From NCBI GenBank assembly GCA_010015675.1, contig ML976980.1, forward strand, positions 7,993 to 37,640: DNA of 29,648 nt, given 5' to 3'. The DNA comes from Byssothecium circinans (taxonomy: Eukaryota > Ascomycota > Dothideomycetes > Pleosporales > Massarinaceae). Positions 11,701 to 24,200 of the stretch are shown one piece after another (position 1 is the stretch's first letter; the number at the start of each line of letters is the position of its first letter). The position numbers and the translations under genes are program-made. The notes under the pieces are model-generated. The model did not search any database. It saw only the letters and a list, made by a program, of their open reading frames with translations, and had not been told where the DNA came from.

Positions 11701-12286
11701 TATCATAGGTGTTAATGGTTTCTCCCTTTAGCTAGCTAGATTCTAGCATGTAGAACATCACTATTTCCTTATCCTACTAGCTAAGGCCTTGAAAGTAATA
11801 CTACCCTTTCTTCTGTTCTATAACCTAGCCAGTAGCAATGCAATCAGCGAGGTAGATAGACATGTTAGTGTAGTACTCTATAATAGGTAGTAGGTATTTC
11901 ACACATTTATTAACGTAGGTCTTAAGGTACGCGTAAGTACTATAGCGTCGCCCTATATCTATGTCTTCCTAGTTATCCTTCATTTCACTCTAGATACCTT
12001 CCTAGTTATTCTTTATAAATTAGGGAAACTATATTTCTATCTTCTTAATCTTCATTAAACACTAATCTAGTAATATCTACAGCCTATCCCTATCTATCTA
12101 CGCTGCGTTCTAAGCTATATAGTTGTACGCCTCTAGCTATTCTAACACATTATGCCCCTCAAAGATATTAAGATAGCTCCGTGGGGGCTTTAGCTTAATA
12201 AGTGCTAGATAGGGGCGTACCTCTAATATCCTTCTAGTTCGCAGTATATATCCTATTGATTCGTTATCTAATTCTTGATCTGACAT
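5765..12286 (-). pseudogene. Ty3/gypsy gag-pro-pol polyprotein (RIPed, frame intact)
   Basis: From the ATG at 12286 to the TAA at 5765 is 6,522 bp, 2,174 codons, and all domains I read fall in this one frame, so gag and pol seem to be fused. Gag starts MSDQELDNE; the CCHC knuckle (about residue 355-370, 11183-11226) has C, C and H changed to Y. The retropepsin DTG is DTR (9923-9931, about residue 786). RT carries FINDVYI for xxDD (8276-8287, about 1333). RNase H follows (about 7430-7990), its first Asp now Asn (SINALGKGGG). Integrase shows SLDVVY (6827), then Asn for Asp and Lys for Glu about 35 residues apart (6653, 6548), and a GPY/F-type NRWYGPF near 6100-6118. Every lost catalytic residue fits a G-to-A change. 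Dozens of in-frame stops, mainly TAG, make it non-functional. Confidence 0.93.
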
Positions 12287-12997
12287 AAACTTTTACGCTT
12301 AATGCTCCTTAGCTATGAGTGCTAGTTCATGTAGTTCTTGAATAGTTTTTCAGGTGGTTGAAAGTTACTAAAATAATTAGCTACCTTCTATAGCTACTCC
12401 TTGGCCATGCCATGGTTTTATGCTACTCCTTAGCCTTGCATAAAGTAGGTTAGTTGCTCCCTAGCATAGTTTTAAGATTAGCTAAAGGTTACTAAGACTA
12501 TTAGCCGCTCTCCCATAGCTGCTCCCTAGCTGTGCTATAGTTGTATGCTGCTCCCTAGCTTTACACACATACGCTGCTCCCTAGCTTTGCGTATTAGTTA
12601 CTCTCTAGCAGTGCTACTCCCTAGCTTTGCACTAAAGTTAGTTTCTATTACGCCGGCGTGACTGTAGGCCCCTATGTAGCTTAGCGTTAGATTCTAAATC
12701 CTTATTTACTAAGGGGGCTCTTGGCGCTGGAAGTGGTAAACTTTCTTGTCATGAAAATTAGGCCTAGCGTGAGCGCCCCCTCTAGTTATTAATGCTAAAC
12801 GTCGCGATATTTCTACTCTCTAGCTTTAGTGCGATGCCTTATATAGATACTCCTAGTACTGTATATCTCTTATTCTTTTAGTAACTATTACTTGCTAAAC
12901 TTTTTTTAGCTATGGCGAGCGGCCACCATCGTAATCTAAGCAAACGTAGCCATCTCTATGACGTATCATAGATATAAGCCTAGGCATGACCTCTAAA
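12287..12997 (-). other. 5' leader of the gypsy element with short degenerate repeats
   Basis: This 711-bp region lies between the 5' LTR and the gag start. At about 12390-12640 a motif close to GCTCCCTAGCTTTGC (plus strand) recurs about seven times at irregular 20-60 bp spacing. The primer binding site should abut the LTR at 12997; there the minus strand reads TTTAGAGGTCATGCC, which might be a RIPed TGG-type site, but I cannot assign a tRNA. Confidence 0.65.
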
Positions 12998-13220
12998 TGA
13001 GCCAGCGTAGCTCACATAACTCTAATTTGGCTCATGGTATGGAATACTCGCAGAGGGAAAACATATTTAGTAGCTAAAGTAATTGTATTCTTTTCTATAC
13101 TAATCAAAGAGTAGTAGTGAATATTCTATCCCCCCTAGTAGGTATTAAAACTAGCTACTATATACTAACCTAACCCTGTAACTATAGGTTAAGCTATTAG
13201 TTACTCTGTGCCATAACACA
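12998..13220 (-). repeat. 5' LTR of the gypsy element
   Basis: A 223-bp repeat, gap-free match to 1456-1678. On the minus strand it begins TGTGTTATGGC and ends GGCTCA, the canonical TG...CA ends. It carries fewer RIP-type changes at its outer edges than the 3' copy (TGAGCC here against TAAGCT there). Confidence 0.95.
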
Positions 13221-16200
13221 CTAGTTACTTAATGTAAAAATAAGATAACTTTTATCTATTACTACCTACTCTAGTAGCCCTTTACTACTTAGCATATTTA
13301 CGTAGCCTAAGAAGTTTCTATTACTTATTATATTACTTGCTACGTCTGCGCTAACTACTACTACAGCTACTAGGTTACTTTCGCCGTACTTCTACTTTAT
13401 ATAGTTAATGCTATACTTTCACATATAGCCTACTAAGTCTTTAATAAGCGCTTAATATAGTACTACTACGACCATTATCCTAGCGCTCTCTAAGTAAGCT
13501 AGTATACTAAATAGTAGACTCTTGCCTCCACCTATTAAAAGCATAATAATAAGTAGTGTCTATCTATTAAGCACCACGTATAGCACCTGCTTCTACTTAA
13601 CTAATTAGAAGCTAACCTCCTCTTAACTAAGTACCTACTATATTGCCTTCCTAATAGCTTTATCTTAATTATCTCGCGTCTAAGTTTCCTTCTACTGTAG
13701 TGCTAGCTTTCCCCTCTTGATCTTATCTCTACTACCGCGCTCCTATTTCTTTCTTGCCTTGCTTGCCTTACTACTACTAGTCTATGCCTTTTTCTGCTCG
13801 CCCTTACCCCCTTTAAGCCCTAAGAAGTGGTGCTACAGCGTGCTAAGCGGCTAGAAAGCTTTAATTAAGCATATGCTAAGATGCTTAACGATGTCTATTA
13901 GCACGCTGTAGTTCCTTACCTTTATCGTTATCATCTACATGCTTTATAGCTTGACTAAGTCTTCTCTCTTCTTATCTACCTTAGCCTCCTCCATCTTCCT
14001 AATCTTATCTTAATACTTTTTACTAAATAACTCCCTAACTACTACCTACCTGATACTAACGGCCGTGTGCTAGTAGTCTAGCGTGTATAGCTTAACTCTA
14101 AGTCTCTTACCTATCTCCTACTTAAGTGCTCGCGTTAGTTGATCTGTCCTTTATGGCCCCTACTTGTTAGCCTACACGTAGTTACTAAAGCTGCCGCTAA
14201 GTACCTACACTATTAGATACTCTTAGAATGGCTGTAAGTATGCTAAGTACATTACTATAACCTACCTAAGCTGCGGTAGGAGAAAGTGTAGTACTACCTT
14301 TAGCTTATCCTACTACAACTATGACTTATAATAGTGGACTACCGTTATTACCTACCTATCTATGATAAAGATATTGCAGTCCTGTAGTAACCTATTCTAA
14401 TGCCGCATTATTATTACTTCTAACCCTTAGCCTAGCTACCTAGATATTATGTGCACGTAGACTATTAGCAGCATTAAGAAGTAGTTAACTTAACGTAAGT
14501 ACTACTTTACCTACTTAACGTTCTACCTGCCATCGCTTAACTAAAGTGTATAGTCTTACTTACTTTGCTTAGCCTAGGTTAGCATCTACTCTAGCTTATC
14601 CCTAAGACTATTATTACGCTATTTAATGAAAGACATGCCTTACTAAGTGAACGTGACGTCATTAATAATCTGCTCTAGCTTAATAATGAACTAATTCTTG
14701 GCCTTTACTACTTAGAATAGCTTTTTTTATAGTATCTGCTTGGCTTTAGCCACTATGTCCTAAGCTATCTTGCGGAAATAGCTAATGTAGATTAGTTAGC
14801 CGTTTAAGTAAAAGATCCTCTTATCTTTTAACTAGTACGCGTTGCTTAAGTTACTAGCTATTATTGCAACGTACTTACTATACGCTAGCAAACTAATTGC
14901 CTTACTTATTAGACTGTATAAGCTGTTAGCTAGATACTTCTCTCTTATATACAAGAAGAGTTCCTAGTTCTTATCCGTCTGCTTGTTATAGCGCGCTACT
15001 AGAAGCAGTTTCTCTATAGCAAGCACCTTTATATAGTAGACTATGCTAGTGAGCATGTATAAGTAGTTCTTTACTATACGCAAGCAATTTGCCTTAGCGT
15101 TAATGCCTAACATGGTGAGAAAGTAAATAAGTCTACTACTAAACGGCTAATCACCTATAGACTCAAAGATAAATAATGTAAGTGCGGTAAGTAATACCTC
15201 TAGCTAGGGTTCTTAACTATTATTATTATTATTATTATTATCTAGCATCTCCTATAGCACTACCGCTAGCTCCTTTTAACGGCCCTTCTAGTAGAATAGC
15301 TTGCGTGTATCTTTTATAAGATCTGTCTCTTCTATACGTCTACTTTAATAGTGTAGGTAGCTATCTTTATCATCGTTACCATCACTTCTAGTGCTGCTAG
15401 TCTTAGAACTCTAATTATCTAAGATATTATCTTTATTAGCCTGCTTGCTATCTACGTTACTGTTACTATCCTTACTATGGCCGCTTCATTCTATCCTCAC
15501 CTACTCATTAGCTATGATAAGTAGAAAGTAGCAGATGAATTTAACTATATAGCTAGCGTAGTAGGCTTAACTCTCTAGATTCTATAGTTAAGCTATTAGC
15601 TATTAATTAACCTTCTACTGCTTTGTACTCTAGAGCTACTGTCTCATTTCCTATGCAAGCGTTTATAGCCTAACTACGCTCCTCTCTACTAGTAGCTTGA
15701 CTAGCTTTACGGCGCGCTATAGCTTTACTTCACCCTAATTAGGCAGTTAGATCTAATGTGTAAGATACGCTAGATTCTACTTTATAAGATGCTTTAGCTA
15801 TCCTATCTACTTAAACTAGCTAGTCTTATTAGTCTTTATAGTCTCTACGTCCATGACCTGCGCTTCCTCTTTATACGCCTGCGTTATTACCTCCTATTTG
15901 GCCAGCCTTGCACGGATGATGTCGGCCGCCTCACGGGGGATAGACGACGCGCTATTGTTAACTGCTGCGTTAATGATAAAATATCGCCGCTACCCGCCAG
16001 CCTAGAAGAATGTCTGTACCTTAACTTTTTAAAAAAGCGTGCTTGTATCACCCTTCTATAGCAACCTATGCTTGCTCTTGCAGTGCTTTCGTAGCCCGTT
16101 TAGATTAATCGTAATGAAGTTGTAATCTTCTTTAGCATATTAAAGCCTATCAAGTAGCTCTCTTAACTCCTTAATTAGTAGTCTTAGCAGTAGCAGTAGT

Positions 16201-16480
16201 TTAACGTTCTTAGGCTTCTTAATCTACTAGTACTTATAGTGCTCTATAATCCTCTCTCTTTCTTTGCTTGCTATACTATAATGATTACGTAGATGCGCGT
16301 TTAGATTCTATATACTAGTAGCATGCTCCCTGCAGACAAGCACCTTATACTCGTAAAGATACTAAAAGTTTTCTTTAGTATTTTTAAACGATAGCAGTGA
16401 TTAGGTTTAGCTGCTATTTTTCCTATAGCGGGTTACGCTTAGTTATAGTAATATTGCTATAGGCGACCGTGCATCCTAGT
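13221..16480 (-). pseudogene. OrsD-RecQ helicase, N-terminal and central part (RIPed, split)
   Basis: This is the first part of the helicase gene whose end lies at 280-1455. The N-terminal portion (about 15900-16400) reads EYKVLVCREH, LNAHLRNH and LNGLRKHCKSKH: spaced Cys/His pairs of the OrsD (DUF3505) zinc-finger type, followed by KVKVQTFF, wording typical of that family. A long middle region follows. The helicase Walker A survives as IGGGKSLLF (13518-13536), and motif II, normally DExH, reads DKSYLIFT (13240-13256) with E-to-K and H-to-Y changes. The gypsy element is inserted just after it. Many TAG stops are present. OrsD-RecQ fusions are known from fungal subtelomeric helicase repeats. 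The start codon is not certain: readable protein extends to about 16480 without an obvious ATG. Confidence 0.82.
15218..15241. repeat. (ATT)n microsatellite, about 8 units
   Basis: An uninterrupted TTA/ATT trinucleotide run inside the helicase frame; on the coding strand it reads AAT and would encode an asparagine tract ending in a TAG. Its triplet unit keeps the frame. Confidence 0.9.
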
Positions 16481-16599
16481 AGAACTCTATTACTGCTAGA
16501 ATCTACCCTCACCTTAACTATTACTTAACGTAAAAAGTAGAGCTGCAAGGTAGAGGATAGGTACTCCTAATACTACTAAGCAATATTTATATACAAAAT
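16481..16599. other. Short gap between two helicase repeats
   Basis: AT-rich DNA between the first helicase gene and the end of helicase copy A. I see no promoter or other recognisable element. Confidence 0.4.
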
Positions 16600-19500
16600 T
16601 TATTAGGAGAACATGTTGCTATAGAATAAATTAGCCCTCTTATTCTTACGGATTACCCCTATCTATACTACGGATTTAGGCTAGTAACCTTAACGCTAGA
16701 CCTATTCTACTACAGATTAGGCATGATCCGTCGTGTCCTCTTAGTTAGGCTCTCTGTAAACGTCGCATAGTTCTTTTTCTTCTTTGTATCCTACCTATTC
16801 TATCTTTTATTTATCTAAATACTTGTTTAATACTACCCTCCTATACTATGCTACTTCGTCCTCGCCTTTTACATATAACTGCACTAACGCCTGCTTTACC
16901 TTAGTTTGCTTATTATTACACGTTTATCTATCTTTTTTCTACCTTATAATGATGGCCTTGCTCTGTAATCTATCACGCTCTACCCTGCTACTCTTTTGCG
17001 TGTAATCTAATATCGTTCGTGGCTAATCTATATAAATAATACACTAGATGCTAGGTATATCTACCTTTATTCTTAATGCGCTCGTTGCTACTATTACCTG
17101 CTATTTACTAGCTATAAACTCGCTTAATATGCTTGCCTTACCTATGGCATCGTAGAAATATGCATTACACTTTAACTATTTTGTTAACTTCTTTACCTTT
17201 GCTATAGAATTGCTATATATTACTACCTTGCCTACTTTATACTATCTATACTTTTGCTGCGCTATGTTTACTATAATGGCCTTTACTTCTTTTTTTCTTA
17301 ACGCCTTATCTAATCTAACTACCTAATATGCTACATTCATCTGTATTATCTTTACCTAAAACATCCTAACCTACTCCTATTAGAAATGCATTTGCTAGAA
17401 CAACTTATTCTTCTTATAGAGCAGCAACATCGCTGTTAATATTACTATCTACGTTCTTACTACTACTAATCACCCTAACTACTACATCTACGTCCCTACT
17501 GCTACTAATCGCCCTAACTGCTACATCTACTTATAGAACGTGTACTGCTAGTTTAATATAATGTAACACTCATTAATTACGATCTAATCTAACTGCTATG
17601 TCGCCCGTAACTAGTTTAAAAACGTCATAAACTTCTTTTTTACCACTGATTTAAGCGTTACTAATACTACCGCTGCTGCGTTAGGTAGATAGCGTCCCTC
17701 CTACGCTGTATATAATATCCCTAATAACTTACACTACCATATTATGTTTTCTTATAACGTAATTAATGGAATTATAACTACGCTTATCCCACCCTACTCT
17801 ACCTATGCTAGTAATATAAATAATAAACTCTTTTTACCACCCATTAGTATTACGCCTATAATAGGGCTCTTACTTATAATGATAGCATTTATAGCTTCTC
17901 TTTACACGCTACGGAACTTAGCTATTCTACCTATCATCTACTTTAACTACGCCATTACGTCTATTTTCCTTAACCGCCCCTATTAATTCATCCTTACCTT
18001 GTCTGCTTTACTCTTATACGGCGCTCTTTTTCACTTCTTACTTGCTGTCTCCTCCTCTGCGCTGCTCTAGAACCTTAAAAATTGATGCTAATCCGTGCTT
18101 AACGCCTAGAATTGCTATTTCTTATTGGCTACGGCTCTAGCTTACTCTATAATCCCTCGCGCATATATCAACCTCATAATATAGGCTGTATGTCTAGCTT
18201 ACTTATTTATAATTAACCCCTTTATATTCTTTTCATTCTACTTTTTATTCTCCTCTCCCTCTTCGCTCCTAAACGCCGTAGATCCGCGTAAAAATCGCTA
18301 GCTAATGCTAATTATAATCTCGTGGTATACTAAAATTGTTAACTTTTACTTTATCTAAATCTAGCTCTTACGCTTTAATGCCTCCTATAACTGCTCCGCC
18401 GTCTACTTGTGTCCGTTAACGTTAGCTAGTTACATATGCGATAAAACTACTTTTTTCTCTTATACTAACGCTTTTAACTACTACTAGAATAGTAATACTA
18501 ACTATAAATACTATATGACTAACTCACCTACCTTGCGCGGTAAATATTAGTAGATAATCTTAACGTTAATACTAATGTTATATCCTTTGTAGTACCGCGT
18601 TACAAACACTACTATGCCATCCTTAATAAATATGTTGTAGTACCCGCCTTTAATAGTATTGCTATAATAGATGCTTAATATCTCTAGCCCTTTTACTAGC
18701 TATTTGCTAGCTATATGCATTAATATAGCTAACTTCTCCTAGAACTTAATAATACGCCTTATATACTGTTCAACGGCCTCTTAGTCTACCTCTAAAAGGG
18801 TTCTTAGCTTTATAAACCTATCTTAGATGCTAATATTCCTTCCTACATGCTTGAACAACCACCTCTCCACATCTACGGGCATGCGGGTGCGATGGTTTTT
18901 TAAAAAATTCTATCTAGGCTACTTATTAGTTAGGTTATCTCGTATGCTCTCCTATAGGATGCTAGGGATTAGCTTAGTGGCCTTGCTATTGCTAAATATT
19001 AACTCTTTTATTAATAACTACTAGCTCTTAGTTATTACCCCATGCACTATACCACGGAACTAGGCTATATTAAACTATAACCTTTTATATAATAACTCGT
19101 CTCTACCTATCTACTCTACATGCCCGCGTGACGTAGTGTTATAATAGATCTTTAACCTATACGTCCGTAAATCTAATATCTACTACATTAGGCCGTGGCT
19201 ACCTTATACTATAAACTTATCTATTATCTCTTTAATAAACTGCAAACATTCTTTAGGCTAATATCGTGGCGGGCAGCTGCCATTACTCTTATACGCGCTA
19301 TTATTGTTAAACTTGTCATTAAATAGCTTAGATAACTTTAACGCTTACTATACTACTATAAATTAGGCCACCTTAATAACTACTAATAATATTAGCAGAT
19401 ACTGCTTAGGGCCTTTTTATTTATCCTTTTTAATGCCTAATACCGCCAACGTATATACTAATGGGCTATCATACTCCTTACACGTGATAGACTAGTTTAA

Positions 19501-20850
19501 TAACGTAATATAAAACTCTAAATATGCTTTCTAGACTTTTAACAACTTTTTACGCTTACTATACTTAGCACCTTCTACCTAGCCTTACTACTCTTTTGCT
19601 TCTCCTTCTTTTATCACCTTATCAACTTCCTTTATCTCTTTATTAACCTTATCTATTATCTTATCTATATCTCCCATCTCTTCTTTTATATCTTCTTTAT
19701 TTGCCTTTTTTTTTTTTACTTTTCTTTTTGCCTACCTGACTAACGCCTCCCATGCCTTTTATTGCTAGCGTGTGAACTAGTATTTAGGGCTCTTCTACGT
19801 ATACTCTTTTTACGTGCGTGTAAAAAACATCAACATCTACTGCTATAGCCATGCGTGCTTGATAATAGCATCCTTATTTATATATGGCTGCAACGGCTAG
19901 AACCACGTCTAGTGCTTCTTGGTTTAAATCGCCTCTAACTACATAAACACGCTAATCTAATCTATGATAGACGCTTAGCTAAACCGCGCTAACCCCTCTA
20001 TGGCCGCCTAAATAGCCGCCTCTATAGGCTCTACTTCTTCATCCTTCTTAAGGTTAAAGTTAGCAATGGGTTCTTTAATGCATGCTAATAAATTAGGCCT
20101 TTCTATGCCTACTAAATATAGTAACTACTGCGTCTGCTTTAACTATAGGTTTACCTCATTTCTCTCGCTATCCTAGATAGTGTTTTATGCCTATTTTTTA
20201 ATACTCTCTTACGCCTTAGCTATTTACTCGCCTACTCGCGCCTATGCTATATCGCCGTTTATGGGAACGGGCTCTAGGCCGCCTGCTAGACTTTCGTTGG
20301 GCGCGTGCACCTAGAAATACTACGAACTATAGTAGCTGCTAAATAATTGCTAGCAATATACACGCGTGTATCCTTATTCTATCCGCGCTTGCAACCTTTT
20401 CTTTTTTATCTAACTTAGTTGCCCGCGTTTCTTTCCTGCTAACTATCCTTAGTAGTTATTATGCTAATATTGCTTCATGCTCTTAATGGTCCATAATATC
20501 CACTAATACTACCTTAGGTTTAACTAGTATAATAACCTATCTACATATATAGGTAACTAAGGATAAACTGCTATAATCTAGCTTAGCGCTATGAACTTAC
20601 TAGGATACTATATATCGCCTGCCTAGCTACGGACCTTTAATCCTATTTCGCTAGCGTCTTTGCGTTTAATCTTGTGTTGCTCCTGCAAATAGCCCTTGAT
20701 CTAGTCTAGCTATACTACATACTAGCACTCCTTGCACATAGCTACCTAGTACTTTGCTAAATGTTAGAAATATTAACATGCTATACTTACTTTAGCTATG
20801 CTAACACGCTAGATCTATAATACCTACCTTAAACATACTATTAAACTTGC
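16600..20850 (-). pseudogene. OrsD-RecQ helicase, second subfamily, copy A (RIPed)
   Basis: A second RecQ-type helicase gene, diverged from the one at 13221-16480. N-terminal part (about 20700-20790): VAMCKEC, IKGYLQEQHKIK, an OrsD-type Cys/His unit. A lysine/glutamate-rich, probably coiled segment lies near 19600-19730. Walker A reads MGGKKSLLF (about 17826-17850, from GGGKS), followed by VVIIPLITL (motif Ia). Motif II is INECYII (about 17560-17585, from DECH). Motif V is SALRIKVDIPSI (17045-17075), and motif VI DYTQKSSRVERDR (16968-17010) from a QESGRAGRD-type sequence. A final CDV cysteine region lies near 16760. TAG stops are frequent. This copy still has all helicase motifs, unlike copy B. 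Start and end are approximate. Confidence 0.82.
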
Positions 20851-20951
20851 TATATATCTTTCTCTTTACTCTAATTATAGTGGCTAGGCTCTACGTTCTA
20901 CTTAGTCCTTCCTTTAGTAGCGTACTACTAATCCCTTTATTAATATAACCC
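17052..20951 (-). repeat. Duplicated block, copy A
   Basis: About 3.9 kb, collinear with 21206-25062. The two copies differ mainly by transitions plus a few small indels (the blocks differ in length by about 40 bp). The left boundary falls inside helicase motif V. The right boundary in copy B is set by the copia LTR at 25063. Confidence 0.9.
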
Positions 20952-21205
20952 TAACTTATAACACCTCTTCTACCTACGCTCTGCTACGCAAGTTGGGTTC
21001 CTGCAAATCCTGCAGATAGTATGGCTTGTTAGTGCGAAAAACATATCCAAATTTAAAGCAAATTTATTAATAGAATCTAAATCTAGTCTACCTATGAAAT
21101 AATAATCTAGTCTACCCTTAAATCTTAGATATATACGCCGTATGCGTAGCTTGTATTACTAATAAAGTATTCTAGTCTTATAACACTAGATTTAGCGCCT
21201 TAAGA
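20952..21205. other. 254-bp spacer between helicase copies A and B
   Basis: This stretch belongs to neither duplicated block. On the minus strand a short readable piece includes TICRICRNPTCVAER, rich in cysteine, which might be an upstream exon or N-terminal extension of copy A. It is too short to be sure. A single TTAGGG-type hexamer on the minus strand near 20950 is not an array. Confidence 0.4.
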
Positions 21206-24200
21206 TAGATATATCTACTTTTATTCTTAATACGCTCGTTGCTACTATTACCTACTATTTGCTAGCTATGAACTCGCCTAATATGCTTGCCTTGCCTACG
21301 GCATCGTAGAAATATGTATTGCACTTTAACTATTCTACTAACTTCTTTACCTTTGCTACGGAATTATTATATATTACTACTTTGCCTGCCTTATACTGCT
21401 TACACTTTTGCTATGCTATATTTACTACAACGGTCTTTACTTTCTCTTTCTTTAACGCTTTATCTAACCTAACCACCTGATATGCCACATTCGTCCGTGT
21501 TGTCCTTGCCTAGAACATCTTAACCTACTCTTATTAAAAATGTATTTGCCGGAACAATTTATCCTTCTCATGGGGTAGTAACGTTGCTATTAATATTACT
21601 ATCTACGTCTCTACTACTACTAATTACCCTAACTACTATATTTACTTGTGGAACGTATACTACTAGTTTAATACAATGTAACACTCATTAATCATGATCT
21701 AATCTAACTGCCGTGTCGCCTATAACTAGTTTAAAAATGTTATAAACTCTTTTTTTACTACTAATTTAGGCGTTACTAATACTACCGCCACTGCGTTAGG
21801 TAGATAGCGTCTTTCTTACGCTATATATGATATCTCTAACAACTTGCACTACTATATTATGTTTCCTTGTAACGCAATTAATAGAACTATGACTACGCTT
21901 ATTCCGCCCTACTCTGCCTATGCTAGCAACATGAATAATAAACTCTTTCTACCACCTATCAGTATTACGCCTATGATAGGGCTTTCGCCTGCAATAATAG
22001 TGTCTACAGCTTCTCTCTACACGCTACGGAACTTAGCTGTCCTACCTATTATCTACTTTAACTGCGCTATCGTGTCTATTTTTCTTAACCGCCTCTATTA
22101 ATCTATTCTTACCTTATTTACTTTACTCTTATATGGAGCTTTCTTTTATTTCTTACTTACCATCTCCTCCTCTACGCCGCTCTAGAACTCTAAAAATTAA
22201 TGCTAATTCATGCTTAACGCCTAGAATTACTGTCTTTTGTTGGCTACGGCTCTAGCTTGCTCTATGATCCCTCGCGCATATATCAACCCCGTGATATAGG
22301 CTGTATGTCTAGCTTACTTATCTATAATTAACCTTTTTATGTTCTTTTTATTCTACTCTTCGTTCTTCTCTCCCTTTTCGCTCCTAAACGCCGTGGATCC
22401 GCGTAAAAATCGCTGGCTAATACAAATTACAATCTTGTAGTATACTAAAATTATTAACTTTTACTTTATTTTAATCTAGCTTTTACACTTTAACGCTTCC
22501 CGTAACTGCTCCACCGTCTACTTGCGTCTGTTAACGTTAGCTAGCTATATATATGATAAAACTACTTTCTTCTCCTATACTAACGCCTTTAACTACTACT
22601 AGAATAGTAATACTAACTATAAATACTATACAACTAACTTACCTACCTCACGTGGCAAATATTAGTAGATAATCTTAACGTTGCTACTAATGTTATATCT
22701 CTTATAGTACCGCGTTACAAACACTACTATACTGTCCTTAATAAATATGTTGTGGTGCCCGCCTTTAATAGTATTGCTATAATAGATGCTTAATGTTTCT
22801 AGCCTTTTTACTAGCTATTCGCTAGCTATGTGCATTAATACGGCTAACTTCTTCTAGAACTTAATAATATGCCTTATGTACCATTTAACGGCTTTTTAGT
22901 TTACCTCTAAACGGGTTCCTAGCTTTATAAATCTATTTTAGATGCTAATATTCTTCCTTACCTGCTTAAACAACTACCTCTCCCTATCTATAGGCATGCA
23001 GGTGTGATAGTCCTTTAAAAAATTCCATCTAGGCCACTTATTAGTTAGGTTGTCTCGTATGCTCTTCTACAGGACGCTAGGGATTAGCTTAGTAGTCTTG
23101 CTATTACTAAACATTAACTTCTCTATTAATAACTACTAGCTTTTAATCGCTACCCTATGTACTATACCGCGGAACTAAGCTATATTAAACTATAACTTTT
23201 TATATAATAACTCATCTCTACCTATCCACTCTACATGCCTGCGCGACGTAGTGTTATAATAGATCTTTAACCTATACGTTCACAAATCTAATATCTACTG
23301 CATTAGGCCGTAGCTACTTCGCATTATAAACTTATCTATTATCTTTTTAACAAACTACAAACATCCTCTAGGCTAGTGTCATAGCGGGTGGTTACCGTTG
23401 CTCTTATACGCACTATTATTGTTAAACTTGTTATTAAATAGCTTAGATAACTCTAACGCCTGCTACACTACTATAAATTAGGCTACCTTAATAACTACTA
23501 ATAATATTAGTGGATACTACTTAGGGCCCTTCTACCTATTCTTTTTAACGCTTAATACTGCTAACGTACACACTAATAGGCTATTATACTCCTTACGCGT
23601 AATAGACTAGTTTAATAACGTAATACAAAACTCTAAATACGCTTTCTAGACTTTTAATAACTTTTTAAGCTTACTATGCTTGATACTTTCTACCTAGCCC
23701 TACTACTCTTTTACTTCTTCCTCTTTTATCGCCTTATTAACCTCCTTTATCTCTTTATTAACCTTATCTATTATCTTGTCTATATCTCCTATCTTTTTTT
23801 CTATATCTTCTTTATCTACTTCTTCTTCTTTTACTTTTCTTTTTGCCTGCCTAACTAACGCCTTCTATGCTTCTTGCTGCTAGCGTGTAAACTAGTATTT
23901 AGGGCTCTTTTACGTATGCTCCTTCTACGTGCGTGTAAAAAATATCAACATCTGCTACTATGGCCGCGCGTGCTTAACAATAGCATCTTTATTTATATAT
24001 AGCTGCAATAGCTAGAACCGCGTCTAGTGCTTTTTAATTTAAATTGCCTCTAACCGTATAAACACGCTAATCTAATCTATAATAAACGCTTAGCTAAACC
24101 GCGCTAACCCCTTTATAGCCGCCTAAATCGCTGCTTCTATAGGCTCTACTTCTTTGTTCTTCCTAGGGTTAAGGTCAGCAATAGGTTCCTTAATACATGC

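Larger units (their letters stand above)
1451..13225 (-). mobile_element. Full-length Ty3/gypsy LTR retrotransposon, 11.8 kb, inserted in the helicase gene
   Basis: The element runs 1456-13220 with 223-bp LTRs at both ends; the coordinates given include the flanking target duplication. On the minus strand the order is 5' LTR (12998-13220), leader, gag-pro-RT-RNase H-integrase (12286-5765), an 809-bp spacer, a second long frame (4955-1863), then the 3' LTR (1456-1678). RT before integrase places it in Ty3/gypsy. The flanks share CTAG (5' flank GCTAG, 3' flank CTAGT), giving a 4-bp, possibly 5-bp (CTAGT), target duplication. Removing the element and one copy of CTAG rejoins the helicase reading frame. 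At 11.8 kb it is long for a fungal gypsy element (usually about 5-8 kb), mostly because of the extra frame. Confidence 0.93.

Noticed and set aside
20940..20970. TTAGGG on the minus strand as a telomere repeat
   Set aside because: Only one hexamer is present; a single occurrence is expected by chance.
16784..23858. Several 60-85 codon plus-strand frames rich in Leu, Tyr and Phe
   Set aside because: They are antisense to helicase copies A and B. Minus-strand Lys/Glu-rich or motif-bearing protein explains the sequence, and the paired frames in A and B arise from the duplication.
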